Source: Lindgomyces ingoldianus (lineage: Eukaryota; Ascomycota; Dothideomycetes; Pleosporales; Lindgomycetaceae). Taken from it: a DNA stretch of 64,000 bases. The notes under the pieces are model-generated. The model was not told where the DNA came from. It saw only the letters and a list, made by a program, of their open reading frames with translations, and did not search any database. The DNA is taken from positions 201,779-265,778 of the forward strand of contig NW_022985171.1 of NCBI RefSeq assembly GCF_010093535.1. The letters run 5' to 3'. Below are positions 24,779 to 36,918 of the stretch, piece by piece; the stretch's first letter is position 1; every line of letters starts with the position of its first letter. Position numbers and translations under genes: made by a program.

Positions 24779-26722
24779 ATGAGCACTACTAAAATCACCA
24801 TGCCTTCTCTGCCACTCGAGACAGCGCAGCAGATAGCAGATTGGGTCGAAATAATGCATCGACCTAGCCTTTTCGCCTTCAGTCTAGCAAGCAAGACTTG
24901 CCACAGGGCCGCAACGTTTCTCATTTTTCGGAAGATTAGTGTCATGATCCAGGATCGCGAAGGTTTGCAGCGCGACGCCGGCAGACTTGTCGAGGCTCTC
25001 TTCCGCACGGATTCCGCTCGCCACGTCCAAAGTATAACCATCAAAGGTGCTCTACGCCTCAACACCAAAAAGACGGACATATATAACCCTGATACGCGTT
25101 GGCTCAAAAAATCTGGCCTTGCCGAGATACTGGATGACGAAGAGCTCGTGGACTCAGGTTACCGATTTGTAGTCTACGACGAAGGCGTCATTAAGGAGTC
25201 TTCTGAAGAAGACATGGCATGGGCTCCCTTTGTGAGCCTGCTCGAAGCGACAAACGGCCTGAGAGACCTAATCTATGACTGCCAGAGTCAACTGCCGCCA
25301 AGTCTTCTCAGGGCCCTCCACGAGAAGCATCCTTTATGCAGACTTCATCATCTCACGTTCCGGTTCCGAACCTTATTGTGGGGGGTCCCTTATCCTTACG
25401 AGATGGAGCTTGCCACTTCCCCATCTCTATACAGAGTCAGAGTTATCTGTACTGATCAAGATTCAGATGGCAACTTCGATTACAACATGGACGCCGTGAT
25501 GGAACTTGCCGCTGGGCTTGCCCCCAATCTCAAGGAGGTTTCCATTGCGGAAATCGTCTCACAGCTTGCTTCTAGTCGACGTAGCGTGCAAAAGCTATTG
25601 TGGCAAGGCCTCCCAGGCTTTTCCGGCGAGGTGACTGGGTCCTTAACATCACTGTCACTCTATTATTGCGGGACCACAGCCATGCTACAGAACTGGGCTA
25701 AGCATACGGATTTTGATAAGCTGCAACACCTCGTCATCGGAGGCGGCCACGAAAGAAGGACGTGTGGAATCACGGGTGAGACTATGGCATGGATTGCTCG
25801 GAATAATTTATTCCCAAACCTGAAAACGCTCTTCGTCAATCTTAATCGCAACGACGACTACAACGAAAAACCACACTACAGTGAGAATGCCATCTCCTTT
25901 TTCCAGGCTATCGACTCTCTTGAGGAGCTGACTATCAATGGGCCCATAACGCCACAAATGATAGAGGCTGTCTTGATCCATCATGGACCGACGCTAAAGA
26001 AGCTCAGTTTGGAGCCTTCTGAAAGTATGAGCAATACGCGCGTTCGAAGAGAAATCACTATGGAATTCACCGAGGACCGAATGTTGCAGATCCAAGCTCT
26101 GTGCCCGGTACTAGAAAAGCTCGCGATTACAGTCATGCGCGACAAGTCCAGCGCGTCCGAGACTGCAATCTACAAATGCTTCGGCAAGATGGAAAGCTTG
26201 CGATCGCTTTTTCTTACTCTGGATTGTGCCAACTGGCGGGCCGGTCGCGACCCGACGTATGACCCACGGTTTGAAGGGGAGGATCAAGAGGTTGCCTGTA
26301 ACCATTCGAGTATTATCAAGAAAGGCAACGTGAGAGAAGCGTTGATCAATAGCGCAGTGGATGAGGGGCTGGCTCGCTCCATCTGGGAAATGATCACCCA
26401 GAATAAGACAGGCAAACGGCTCGAGCGACTCAAGCTGTGGACGAGGAATGGTGGTGTTTTCCCCCAGGCCGCTCAGATTATGTTCCTCGATCGGTTTGCC
26501 GAGAGTATGGGTCGGTCGTGGCTGATTGAGCGCTCGCCGCGCGATGATACAGAAGAAGTCACGGTGAAGGAACTTAAGCAGCATGCAAGGGAAGATTACG
26601 AACGTGAACACCTTGGACAGGTGAGCCCGGTGGTTGAACAAATATTCCATTCTATTTGGCCACGTAAACAAGGTAGCAGAGATTGGCGGGATGACTGGTC
26701 TAGTTTTCCTCTTCAGGGCTAG
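24779..26722 (+). CDS. F-box-like protein with leucine-rich C-terminal region
   Basis: Single-exon gene, 647 residues. Residues 9-53 (MPSLPLETAQQIADWVEIM then SLFAFSLASKTCHRAATFLI) look like an F-box: a LP.E....I...V helix, S.L.sl.lvsk.c, and a C-terminal .lf..i. The remainder shows irregular leucine-rich spacing typical of fungal F-box/LRR-like proteins (for example LKTLFVNLNRND, LEELTINGP, LEKLAITV). Such proteins usually bind Skp1 within SCF ubiquitin ligases; here that role is inferred from the domain only. The first ATG is used; an alternative Met at residue 8 would not change the domain. The gene converges on the ABC transporter. Confidence 0.75.
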   Translation: MSTTKITMPSLPLETAQQIADWVEIMHRPSLFAFSLASKTCHRAATFLIFRKISVMIQDREGLQRDAGRLVEALFRTDSARHVQSITIKGALRLNTKKTDIYNPDTRWLKKSGLAEILDDEELVDSGYRFVVYDEGVIKESSEEDMAWAPFVSLLEATNGLRDLIYDCQSQLPPSLLRALHEKHPLCRLHHLTFRFRTLLWGVPYPYEMELATSPSLYRVRVICTDQDSDGNFDYNMDAVMELAAGLAPNLKEVSIAEIVSQLASSRRSVQKLLWQGLPGFSGEVTGSLTSLSLYYCGTTAMLQNWAKHTDFDKLQHLVIGGGHERRTCGITGETMAWIARNNLFPNLKTLFVNLNRNDDYNEKPHYSENAISFFQAIDSLEELTINGPITPQMIEAVLIHHGPTLKKLSLEPSESMSNTRVRREITMEFTEDRMLQIQALCPVLEKLAITVMRDKSSASETAIYKCFGKMESLRSLFLTLDCANWRAGRDPTYDPRFEGEDQEVACNHSSIIKKGNVREALINSAVDEGLARSIWEMITQNKTGKRLERLKLWTRNGGVFPQAAQIMFLDRFAESMGRSWLIERSPRDDTEEVTVKELKQHAREDYEREHLGQVSPVVEQIFHSIWPRKQGSRDWRDDWSSFPLQG

Positions 26723-27165
26723 GATTTGTACAAATTTCATCCTCATTGCAATAGCATCGTGCATTTCTCTATCGGTATGTCGATGCTGCGGACTTTGACC
26801 AATCGTGATAGCTGTTATGGAACGTAGCACGCAACCTTCAGTAGTTGAACACATGAAGTAATTTTCGAAGAATATATTCTCAACATGTTCTGAAATGAAA
26901 TGTGACTGTGTTTAGCACGTATTAACGGGATCATTTTCATTCCTTGCTTACCAAGTCAGCTAGGTTAAAGTCACGGTCGGATAAGCTGCGTGGGTGTTTC
27001 CTCGCCGCTCCTTCCCCAACACATCCTGGATCGAACCCTCTGAAAGCAATGTGACGTTATGACTTCCAACCCCCTGTACTACCTCACTTGGTAAATACAG
27101 CGCTGTGCAAAGATGAAGAAATAGAAAGTTTGTACTGTTCATTAAATGCTGAGTAAGATAACCAC
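26723..27165. other. Convergent intergenic region
   Basis: 443 bases between the 3' ends of the F-box gene (plus) and the ABC transporter (minus). It should contain both 3' UTRs. No gene is seen. Confidence 0.6.
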
Positions 27166-30100
27166 TCATCCTGACCCAAACTCCATATACAGCTGTCGGA
27201 ACGCCGACCCGCCCGGCCTCTCCAGTAACACTGTTGGCTTGTCGAACTCAATCAGCCTACCGCGTTCGAATACAGCGACTTTATTGAAGTCTAGTACAGT
27301 CGCCACGCGGTGCGCGACGACCAGCCACGTCCAGTCTGGGCCGCCGAACTCGTCGCGCAGGATGCGTTGCATGCGCTTGTCCGTCTCGCCATCAACGCTG
27401 CTGGTTGCTTCATCCACAACGAGCACGCCGCCGCCGCCTTCCACGCGCTTCTTCAGCATCGCTCGTGCTAGGCAAAACAGCTGCCGCTGCCCGTGTGATA
27501 GCATCTCCAGGTCCATCTGGGCGTTAAGGCCCATGCCAGGCCCAGGGCGCCTCGTCGCGCCGAGCAGCGTGTCCGCGAGCCCCACGCGTTCCAAGGCCTG
27601 TGTGATGGCGGCGTCCGTGGCGTGACCGAGCGGGTCGGCGTTGAAGCGGACGCTAGCCCAGGACGCGAAGTAAGGTTCCTGCGGGAGCGCAACGAGACAG
27701 GCGCGGAGGGCATCATGCGGGATTGCCGAAATGTCGATGCCATCGATGGCGATATTGCCGGTGCTGGGATCAACGAGGCGAAAGAGGCTGGAGATGAGAG
27801 TGCTCTTGCCGCTGTGAAGGGAAGAAGGGAAACATTAGCATGTTTTCACTTGGTGTTTCCATGGGGGTTTGAGTCTTCATGCTCACCTTCCACTGCGGCC
27901 ACAGATGGCGACCTTTTCACCGGGCTTAACGCTGAAGGTGATGTCCTTTAGCGCCAGCTCTGTGTTCACCCTAGCCAAACCAGCTTGTCAGTTTGACTGT
28001 TCTCAGAGGAGAATTGATGAGGAAGGAGCTTACTTGTATGAGATGGCAACATCGTTAAACTCGACAGCTCCAGCGGTTGGCCAGTCTTTTGGCAGCGCGA
28101 CGGCTTCACGGGGCATGACTTCTGCGGGCGTCTGCTCTGCGAAGTCCTTGATCCTTGCTACAGCACCGATCGAAGTCTCGAGTCTGGTCCAGGTCACGAC
28201 CGCATGCATCAGGTTCGTCGATAACGACATCATGTTCAACAGCGCCACACCGCCCAGCCCGGCCGTTGTCGTGCCCTTCTCTTTCAATGTCACCATGATG
28301 GCGACCAACACTACAGCCACAGCAGCGGTGATCAGACCCAGGACCAGCGCCAGCCATTGCTGCACACTGGCCAGCAGGTATACAGGGCGCTGCGAGTCGT
28401 CTAGGGCGCACAGGAACTCGGCCTGGCACTCGTCCTGCCAGCGGAAGGCGCGCACTGTGGCGCGGCCGCGCAGAGCTTCAAGGAAGAGCGAGTACAGCGG
28501 GCTCTTGGCCTCAAGGTCAAGGTAGCGTAGCTGGCGTGACGTCCGCAGATAGCAGCGCTGCACCACGTAGAAAACGGCAAAAACAAGCCCCATAGCCGCG
28601 CCAACATAGTTCGCTGCCACCAGCACGATAACTGCCTGCGCCAGCGTGCCCAGCGCCGCAGCGCCGAGAAGGAGCAGTGATACAGGCAGCTCTGTGTCCA
28701 ACAGGTGCACGTCCTGGCTGAAGCGATTGAGCGTGATGCCCGCGTCAGTTGATGCGAAAAAGGAGAGCGGCGCGGCGCTGACGGTGCGGACGAGCTGCGC
28801 GTGTAGCCAACGACCGGATCGCACGACCATGGTGCTCGCGACGTGGCGTGCCCCAATGAAGAGCGAGACAAGGAAGCCTACCTGCAGCGCCGCGTAGATA
28901 GCCAGGTAGAAACCCGCACCACGGTAGCTGTGGGTGCTGGTGGCGTCGGCCCACCGACTGAGCCAGACTTGGGGCACGACTTCGAACGAGACCAAGAGAA
29001 GCTCCGCAATGATGAAGATCACCGTGTTGCGTACGCCTGTGGCGAGAAAATAGTGTCGGTACGCTTTGCGATCGCCCATCTGCCTGTTGGGCGCATCAGC
29101 CGCAGGTACTTCCAGCCTGGCGGCGGCAGCGATCGGCAGAGTTGCCGCGATGCCTTGTTGTGTCGCCGCTCTTGGAGCTGACGGTGCGGCAAAACCGTCC
29201 TCGTCATCTTCGTAATCGCTGTCAGTGTATTCTACTGTCCTGCAGAGCCGCTCTACGTATCCGCCATGTCGGGACCGCAGTTCTGGAAAGGAACCCTGTT
29301 CAGAAACGCTACCGTTGCTCCCGAGCGCGACAATGTGGTCCGCATACTCAAGAACATGTACTGGGAGTCATAAGTGAGTTTTCAGGTTTTCATCGGAATC
29401 AAGCATGCATACCAGAGTGGGTCGCAAGCAAAACAGTCGTCTTGGACTGGCGGAGGAGTCCCTCTTTACCAAACAGGGCATGCATGACATTGTTCATGGT
29501 TGTGCTGTCCAAACCACTCAACACGTCGTCAAAGACAACCATGTCTCTCTTTGCATATACAGCTCGGGCAATTGCCTGTATGGTTAGTCACCTATCATCA
29601 GGTCTGATCACGGTGGGCACTCACCACTCGTTGTATCTGCCCCCCACTCAGCGCGATGCCTTCGCTACCAACCATGGTCTGGTCCCCCAGGGGTAGCCTC
29701 TCAAGGTCCTGCTCTAGCGCGCATGCCTTCACAACCGCGGCGTACCACTCCGCGTCCCAGAGGCTGTAGCCCAGGATGTTCTGCTGCACACTGGCGTTAC
29801 GCAGCCACGCCGTCTGGTCACAAAAGGCGGCATTGCGTGATGCCACCCACACCGTGCCAGCCGTGTTGTACACCTCCCCAAGTATGCCCTTTAGCAGTGT
29901 CGACTTGCCGCTGGCCACAGGACCAACAATAACCGTGAGTGCGTTGGCGGGCAAATTAGCCGTGATGTTGCGAAGCACCTCCTTCCTTACCTTCTCCTGT
30001 CCTCCACATCCGCGTCGCCGCGACCACGCGAAGTTGGCACCTTTCAGATGCACAGCGTCCCAGCGCTCGTTGAGCGGTGGCAGCGGCGCTGTGAACTTCT

Positions 30101-32200
30101 TCAGCCGGTTCTGAAAGGCGTCTAGCCCAGGCGAGTCTGTGAGCAGGTCACTGATCATGCTGTCCAGCGAGAAGTTGCTTGAGCTTATGATCGGCAGCAG
30201 CGAGCCGCTCATACGATTGTCGATGTGGCGATCCGGTGCGAGGAGGAAGGTCTGAATGCGCCCGAGGCAAGCCAGTGCGGCAAATATGGCGGGGATAGAC
30301 TGGAAAAGCTGCGTGAATTGCCCGGCGAGAATGTTGAGAATGGATAAAGAGGTGAACATCTGCGAGAATTCTAGCGAAGGTTCGCCCGGCCGCAGTGTAT
30401 ACGCAGCGAATGTGAAGATTGGCGAGAGGGTTTGTGGGAAATATGCTGTCCTTTCTGTCAGTTTGAGACCTTGTCTGCCGGAACATCATATCAAAAAGAC
30501 CTACACAAGGTGATCATCACGATCTGCAAAACGCGAAACTTGGTCGCGGATTCGAGCTCATCAAGCCGCATCTTTTGGATGGCGGCGCCCAATTGGTTCG
30601 AGATCCCGAGCATCTTGACGCTCTTCATAGAGCTGAGCATGCTGGCGGTTGCGCCTGGTTCCTTGTCAATTCGATTTGTCTTCTATGGATACAGAGTAAC
30701 TCACTGATTCGTCTCTCCACAGCTTCCATCCAGTACTTCTGGCGTCGGCCAGCGGATGATCCCAGAACAACTGCGAAAGCTGCACAGGCTGTATCATCTA
30801 GTCAGAATCTTCACATTTTCGAATCTACTGTAGGCTTACCCAGTGCCACCCCCAGTGCGACGAATGCGGGCATACCAAGTTGCTGCTGCAATAAGTAGAT
30901 ACCAATGCCAACCTCGACGACGTTGGCCCAAGTCTCGTGCATCATATTCATTCCAATGACGATACGTTCCACGTCGGTACTCATCAATACCATGGCTGCC
31001 GAATCGTCCGGATTCACGATGCTCAGATCATTGATTCTGCTGTACACCTTTGAAGCAATGGCTCCACGGACGAGAGTCGTGGCTTTGGCCATGTGGAACC
31101 AGTAGCTCGCGGACACAACCTGCAAAAGATTCGCCGTTAAACCCGGCAAAAACCAACATTGGAAAGAGAACTCACAGCAATTCCTGTATACACGAGACCG
31201 TATGCACCGATGAGGCCATACCCGATGTTCCGGCTACTATCTGTAACGGACTCCTTCTGGAGCAAGAGAACACGCCTGATCAGCAGCGGCTGGCAGTAAG
31301 TCAGGGCAATCAGCACAACCCTCGGCAGCACCGGCACCAACAAACGGAACCGCAGAGTCTGCCAGAGGCTGCGCAATAGAGCCGATTTGGGCTTGATGAG
31401 ATCTGTTGTTGCGACAATTAGGCCCGTCGATTTCTCCATAGCGCTGGTCAAGGAGTGCTAAACTTACATTGCATCCAAGCTTGATCGAATTTGGCACCAA
31501 TAGCCTCCGATCTCATCTCATCGGTTAGTAGGAAGAGGTCTGACAGAGTAAGGATTTTGCGGTATCCGGTGCGCACGAGGCCAACAAGCCACCAGAGAAG
31601 TGACTGCCCGATCGCGCCACTCCTCTCTTCTGGACTTCGGTTGGCATCTTCAAGACTGAGTCCAGCCTTTCCGCGGACTTCCAGAAGAAGGAGAGAAAGT
31701 TTGATAGCGATGCCCGTAGTCGTGAGGATGGGGTATATATCGTCCTGGCCGATCAGCCACGCGGTTCGGGTGCGAGCGCCATCGAAAATGAGTGTGAAGA
31801 AGAGGTAGACCTCGAGGACCGACGATGGTCGAATCGATCGAGAATGCTCGCACGTTGACAGACATACCATGGCCACCGCATCGATTACGGCAGTTGCGGC
31901 GGCTGCGATAGTTGTTGGTGTTCGCCCGGTGCCATCGAGGCAGCGCAATAGTAGAATCGTTGATTGCACCGCACCAAAACATACTATGACGACTAACTTC
32001 AGCACTTGCATGCTGGTATCTGTCACTCGTGGTCGTGCACGCTGCAGAACGACAGTGCGTACCGTGGCCGCTAGGATCAGCATTGCGGACGGCGCGATGC
32101 TGAAGATGCATTCTTCGAACAGCTGGGTGAAATCGAAAGCGCGGCGGCAATGGTCTACGCCTGGCCCAAAGGCTCGATCCAAAGAGGGCGGACACGACAT
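27166..32200 (-). CDS. ABCC (MRP)-type ABC transporter
   Basis: Full-length ABC exporter, 1506 residues in ten exons: 32200-31468, 31402-31176, 31119-30840, 30770-30705, 30654-30505, 30469-29625, 29575-29413, 29360-28034, 27970-27887, 27811-27166. Phases close throughout; the fifth intron (30504-30470) is short with an AAG acceptor and is the weakest junction. The N-terminus (DFTQLFEECIF...) is the extra TMD0 typical of ABCC. NBD1 has Walker A GPVASGKST, signature LSGGQIQRV and Walker B MVVFDDVLSGLDS. NBD2 has Walker A CGRSGSGKST (split by an intron), signature LSHGQRQLFCLARA and Walker B VLVVDEATSSVD. It should export amphipathic or conjugated compounds at a membrane. It is head-to-head with the RTA1 gene and is plausibly the exporter for the cluster product. 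Confidence 0.9.
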
Positions 32201-32407
32201 AATGGCGGAGTGAGAGAGGTGTGGGAGCTGGGTGTTGCAGTCCGGCCCTACTTTTTACTACCTACCGATATGATTCCATCTCTCACGTCAGAAAGTTGCT
32301 GTGTGGCGAAGCTGCGCTCTTGGCCCACAACTTGTATAATACGGCCTCGCACCGACTCTAACTACACACTAAAATCGCAAGAAGTCTTACAACAAATCAC
32401 CGTCATC
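32201..32407. promoter_or_regulatory. Shared divergent promoter of ABC transporter and RTA1 genes
   Basis: 207 bases between two start codons. Contains TCACGTCA at 32283-32290, whose complement TGACGTGA is identical to the 8-base motif I recall being described as the Api-box in apicidin cluster promoters. Also CTTGTATAATACGG (TATA-like) at 32333-32346. The close head-to-head layout suggests co-regulation. Confidence 0.55.
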
Positions 32408-33555
32408 ATGTTTTACAAGTGTCTGCGTAAGTTCATGGTTGCAATTACTGTCCCTGAAATGTCGCGCTGACTTTACGCAGCCCTCGACACTCCGGACCTC
32501 CAATTCGCGTATTGCCCTTCCATGGGCGCGTCGATTTTGTTTGCCATACTTTTTGGTCTGACGTTGTTCGGGCATTGCTTGCAAGCGGTACACTACCGTG
32601 CCTTTTACACATGGGTGCTCATCATGAGTGCCATCTGGCAGACACTTGCGTTCATCATTCGCTGCATTGGCATCATGAATCCCACTAACGAAGCCATCAA
32701 CAATGTCACCTACTGTCTGGTTCTTCTAGCACCACTTTGGATCAACGCCTTCTGCTTCATGGTCATGGCCCGTCTGGTGCACATGTTCCTGCCGCATCAC
32801 CGCATCTTCCGCGTGAAGGGCTCATGGCTAGCCGCTCTCTTCGTATTTCTCGACATACTGTGGGTATTTGCCGTTTCTCTAAGATGCAAAACTGATCAGG
32901 ACATCCAGTGCGTTCGTTGTACAGCTTCTCGGGGCCCTCAAAGCCACCAATAAGGACGATAGGTCTGTTGTGCAGCAGGGCCGTGACATCTACACAATCG
33001 GCGTCGTTTTACAACAGGTCTTCATCTGTCTTTTCATCCTTCTCACTACAGCGTTCCTGCGCAACCTGCGCGTCCGCAGCACCAAGCCCGACGCCAAAGG
33101 CGCGCGCACCCTAACTCTACTACTCCTTGGCGTGCTTTTTCTGATCACGGTATAGAATACAAATCCAATGCCCGGGTCATTTCCGTTCCTTTCCCTCGCC
33201 GTCCAACACATCTATTCAAGGATGCGGCTAATTCTAAACCCAGGTCCGCGTCATCTACCGCATTGTAGAGTTTTCGGGCAAGTCTGGCAATGCTGTCACG
33301 AAGGAGCTCACGACGCATGAGGGCTGGCAGTACGGCCTCGACACGCTGCCCATGTTCCTAGCCACTGTTGTCTTCCATGTCTACCACCCAGGCCGTGTGC
33401 TGCAGGGGCCTGACTCATCGTTCCCATCTCGCCGCGAGAAGAAGAGGCAGAAGTCGCTCTTTGAGGCTGACAGTGAGTTTTCCCCGTTTCCCCATCCTAT
33501 TGGGGCGCAGAAAAGCCCATCTCTCGTAATATTGATCTCGAGGGGGAGAAAATGA
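32408..33555 (+). CDS. RTA1-like seven-helix membrane protein
   Basis: Four exons: 32408-32426, 32481-32859, 32909-33149, 33244-33555; 316 residues with phases that close. The start is the 6-codon first exon (MFYKCL) placed by a GTAAGT...CAG intron. Several hydrophobic helices are visible. RTA1 family hallmarks include a Y..R..GRL-like segment (VMARLVHMFLPHHRIF), the FVFLDIL-AFVVQLLGA strand created across intron 2, the VRVIYRIVEF helix, and the end motif with a WQYGLDTLPMFLA helix followed by HPGRVLQG. RTA1 proteins are fungal plasma-membrane proteins linked to lipid translocation and drug resistance. Its head-to-head position with the ABC exporter suggests a shared role in self-protection or transport. 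Confidence 0.88.
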
Positions 33556-33970
33556 CGTGATATAGAGAGAGCGAACTCGGAATCTGAGTATACCTTGGTT
33601 ACGATCGTTTGAGCATACGGGACTCAGAATATCGAGGACCTCGGAATGTTGGGATCAGATTGTCTATGCTTTGAAAGTTGTTGGTGGAAGTCATCATGGG
33701 TAGGTGCTAGAGGCAGTGTATTAGATAGATGGCGTTTTGATAGCTGTGTTTCTGGAATGTTTGTCCATCTAAGCTGGGAACAACGAGCAGGTATTAGCCT
33801 TCCTTTTTGGAAGCTTGGATGACATAATTAGACGTCTCGCCTCGCGCATAGGCTAGCATCTAATATACGTCCACTCATCGCCTCTCTCACTTCTTTCCTC
33901 TACTATTAACCTATTTAACAGATAACTTAGTGTTAATAATAAGTATAAGTAAGTATATATAACGAGTCTA
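33556..33970. other. 3' flank and edge of the gene island
   Basis: Normal composition to about 33,890, then AT-rich sequence begins. No gene is seen; it marks the boundary of RIP-affected DNA. Confidence 0.5.
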
Positions 33971-34152
33971 TTCCCCTAAGTATTTAGTCGCACCTCTCCC
34001 CTGTAGCTAGCTTAGTAGTCTTCTAATATCATTTGTACAAAGCCTATAGATGTTAATAGAATTCCCAGGTTCCTAAGTCCCCACGCACTCCCATATGCCT
34101 CTGAGTAGATTCATACCGCATTTGGACCCGTTGTCTTGCCTGTGCTGTTACA
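33971..34152. repeat. Partial LTR copy (same family as 13797-14085)
   Basis: Matches the right two-thirds of the 13797-14085 LTR in the same orientation (CCTGTAGCTAGCTTAGTAG, CCCCACGCACTCCCATATGC, ending GTGCTGTTACA). The left third is missing. Confidence 0.8.
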
Positions 34153-34844
34153 ATTCATACAAAACGTTACACAACACATGTAAGGCAGGAAATTAAAAGG
34201 CAAGTAAGTGTAACTACAAGGTATAAAACATAAATATATAGTACTAATAACCTTATAAAAAAAGGCTATATAATAGTAAATCTAAGCTGTAAGCATTCTC
34301 TTTACTTTATAAGTAACTACTTTCCTTCTTATTTACTTAAGAATTTAGATAGTAAACAATTTAGATAGTAGATTTAAATATGTTTTAAATACAATCTTAG
34401 TTACTTCTATGTTTACATTTATATAGCATATTTATAGCTTTTGTTTTAGTTTTAGTGTATATTAGAGCTAAGATTAATTTTCTTAATGTTAGTTTTAGTT
34501 TAGACTAATTTAGGCTAGTTCTAGACTAGTTCTGTTGCGTTGCTAAAAGGTGAACCTTCTAGCTAGCATAGCAGAAGGATATATATAGGCGGATAATATA
34601 TACAACAAGTTCTTTACTAGGTATAAACTAGTTCTTTACTAGCGATAAACTATCTAGATTAACTATAAACTAGTTCTAAACTAAATGTAAACTGGTTCTA
34701 GACTAGTTTTAAACTAGTTTTAAACACGTTATAAACAGGATATTATTATAAGAGTAAGTGTAAAAACTAGAAATAATTACTCTTTAAGCAGTATAGCTAT
34801 AATTAATTAAAAAAAAGACTGTTATATTAAATTCTATATATCTA
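34153..34844. other. AT-rich RIP-like DNA with degenerate AAACTAGTTCT repeats
   Basis: Stops in all frames. At 34600-34740 the phrase TAAACTAGTTCTA and close variants recur about eight times, an irregular short repeat. No gene is seen. Confidence 0.55.
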
Positions 34845-34978
34845 ACATTCTTTTAGTGCGTCTAAGTAGTGTTATAGAGAATGCATTAGTGTAAAAAGAG
34901 TAGTTTAGTAGGGTCTTAGTAAAAGTAAGTAACTTAGGTGTGTAAGCAACTTGCCTGTAAAGTACGTTATAGTAAAGA
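34845..34978. mobile_element. Right arm of a fold-back element
   Basis: CATTCTTTTAGTGCG...GTAAGTAACTTAGGTGTG...CTTGCCTGTAAAGTACGT is the same terminal sequence as the right end of the complete element at 55971-57236. The other arm is missing here. Confidence 0.7.
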
Positions 34979-35162
34979 ATTTCTGTTAATTCTTTTAGTA
35001 AAGAAGAAGTTTACATTATTAAAAGTAGTAATAAGTTTATAGATTAAAGTATAAGTAATATGCTTAAAGTCTATAGTAAACTAGTATTAAACACTATTTA
35101 AAAAATTTAATATTAATACTTATACTTTTAAAGGTTAATCTTTTTACTATTTTTATTAACAC

Positions 35163-35612
35163 TATGTTACAACTACTAGTTAGGCTAGCGGAACATACAG
35201 GTCTCTAACTCTATAGATGAAGAATAGACTAACGCTAGTAAGAGTACAGCCTGCAAATGTCACATCACGTGATGCTCTAGGTTAGGTATAGCGCATACTA
35301 GAGAACTTAGCAGAGTGATTACAAGACTTAGCAAAGTAATTATAAAACTTAGCAAAGTAATTACAAGACTTAGCAAAGTAATTACAAGACTTAGCAATGT
35401 AATTATAAGACTTAGTAAAGTAATTATAAGCTTAGAATGCAACTACTCTAAAGAAGCTTGTAATCACCTTATGTATATAGTCTTAACCTTCTATCTCTAA
35501 TAGAAGGTTGTAATTATTCTTATATATAGGACATAGATCTAGGTATAGCAATATATCTAATATCCTTCTTAAACAGAAGCGTGTAAAGACTATTTCTATT
35601 TATAATAACGTA
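35163..35612. repeat. Dispersed repeat, probable LTR (copy 1) with 21-base tandem array
   Basis: Starts GTTACAACTACTAGTTAGGC and shares a long collinear stretch (GAACATACAGG...CTCTAACTCTATAG...GACTATTTCTATTTA) with 37067-37437 (direct), and in inverted form with 38870-39175. At 35311-35436 the unit GACTTAGCAAAGTAATTACAA (21 bases) is repeated about six times. Confidence 0.7.
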
Positions 35613-35614
35613 TA

Positions 35615-35958
35615 CTATAGGTAAGTTGCTAACACACCTAAGTTACTTACCTTTACTAAGACCCTACTAAACTACTTTTTTACACTAATATATTCCTAAC
35701 AATACTACTTAAATATGCTAAAAGAATGTTAGATATAGCTTATACTTTAGGCCTTTAAATAAAATGTAACACTTTTAAAGCAATATACTATAGCTATGTA
35801 TAGAGTTCTTTAAAAGATAATAAATAACTAACACACTAAATAACTTTACAAGTTAATTCTATAGCTAACTTATAAAAGCTAGGCAATAATAAAAAGTAGG
35901 TAATTATTAAGCATATACTTAAGCTATATACGTAACAATTTTCCTCTTAGCTAGTGGT
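35615..35958. mobile_element. Left arm of a fold-back element (partial)
   Basis: GGTAAGTTGCTAACACACCTAAGTTACTTACC and the following ~340 bases match the left arm of the elements at 35961 and 55971, ending at GCTAGTGG just before the next copy starts. Confidence 0.65.
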
Positions 35959-35960
35959 TA

Positions 35961-36918
35961 ACGTACTTTACAGGTAAGTTGCTTACACACCTAAGTTACT
36001 TTTACTAAGACCCTACCAAACTACTTTTTCTACGCTAATGCATTTCTAATAACACTACTTAGACACTTTAAAAGAATTTTAGATATAGCTTACACTCTAA
36101 GCTTTTAAATAAGACATAAAACTTTTAAAAAATAATAAATAACTATAGCACTAGATAACTTTTACAAGCTAATTCTACAGCTAACTTATAAAGGCTAGGC
36201 AATAATAAAAAGCAGGTAATTATTAAGACTATACTTAAGCTATATACGAAAAAATTTTCTTTTTAGATAGCATTTATAGCTAATATAGCTAATTCTTTAC
36301 ACACTAAGTGTAATCTAGGCTATGTTAGCATAAACTAGCCTAGTATGTTTAGAAAGTGTTATCTAGAGCTTAAAGTAATATTTAAGTGTAGTATAACTAT
36401 AAAAGAGCTTTTTATAAGAGTCTTAGAGTAATTTAAAGCAGGTTTAGCCTTATAAAGAATATAAAAGCTAAGTATAGTATCTAGAATAATAACATATATA
36501 ACTTTAGTAAGATAAGCTTTATTATAAGCTAAATATTTATTATTTATACTTATGCTTAAAACTTTACTTTAAGCTTTAAATAACACTTTATAAATATACT
36601 AGGCTAGTTTATGCTAACATAGCCTAGATTATGCTTAGCGTGTAAAGAATTAGCTATATTAGCTATAGCTGCTAGTTAAAAGGAAAATCCTTGCGCATAT
36701 AGCTTAAGCATAGGCTTAATAATTACATGCTTCTTATTATTACCTAGCTTTTATAAGTTAGCTATAGAATTAGCTTATAAAAGTTATTTAGCGCGTAAGT
36801 TATTTATTTTCTTTTAAAAGACTTTATACATAGCTATAGCATATTATTTTAAGAGTGTTGTGTTTTATTTAAAAGCTAAGAGTGTAAGCTGTATCTAATG
36901 TTCTTTTAGCGTGTCTAA
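35961..36918. mobile_element. Long fold-back DNA element, right end truncated
   Basis: Begins ACGTACTTTACAGG after a TA dinucleotide. The sequence is a near-palindrome. CTAATATAGCTAATTCTTTACAC at about 36290 pairs with GTGTAAAGAATTAGCTATATTAG at about 36640. ATCTAGGCTATGTTAGCATAAACTAGCC pairs with its complement near 36600. The turn lies around 36450-36500. The right arm loses homology near 36918. No transposase is encoded. Confidence 0.75.

Noticed and set aside
26111..26854. 247-codon minus-strand frame
   Set aside because: It lies antisense to the F-box gene, shows no domain and has codon choice mirrored from the real gene.
35300..35440. Possible CRISPR array
   Set aside because: Units are contiguous 21-base repeats without unique spacers, in a eukaryotic RIP-affected repeat.
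35260..35500. Opposed open frames with repeated ITLLSLV or KVITRLS units
   Set aside because: They only reflect the 21-base tandem array, whose length is a multiple of three; not genes.
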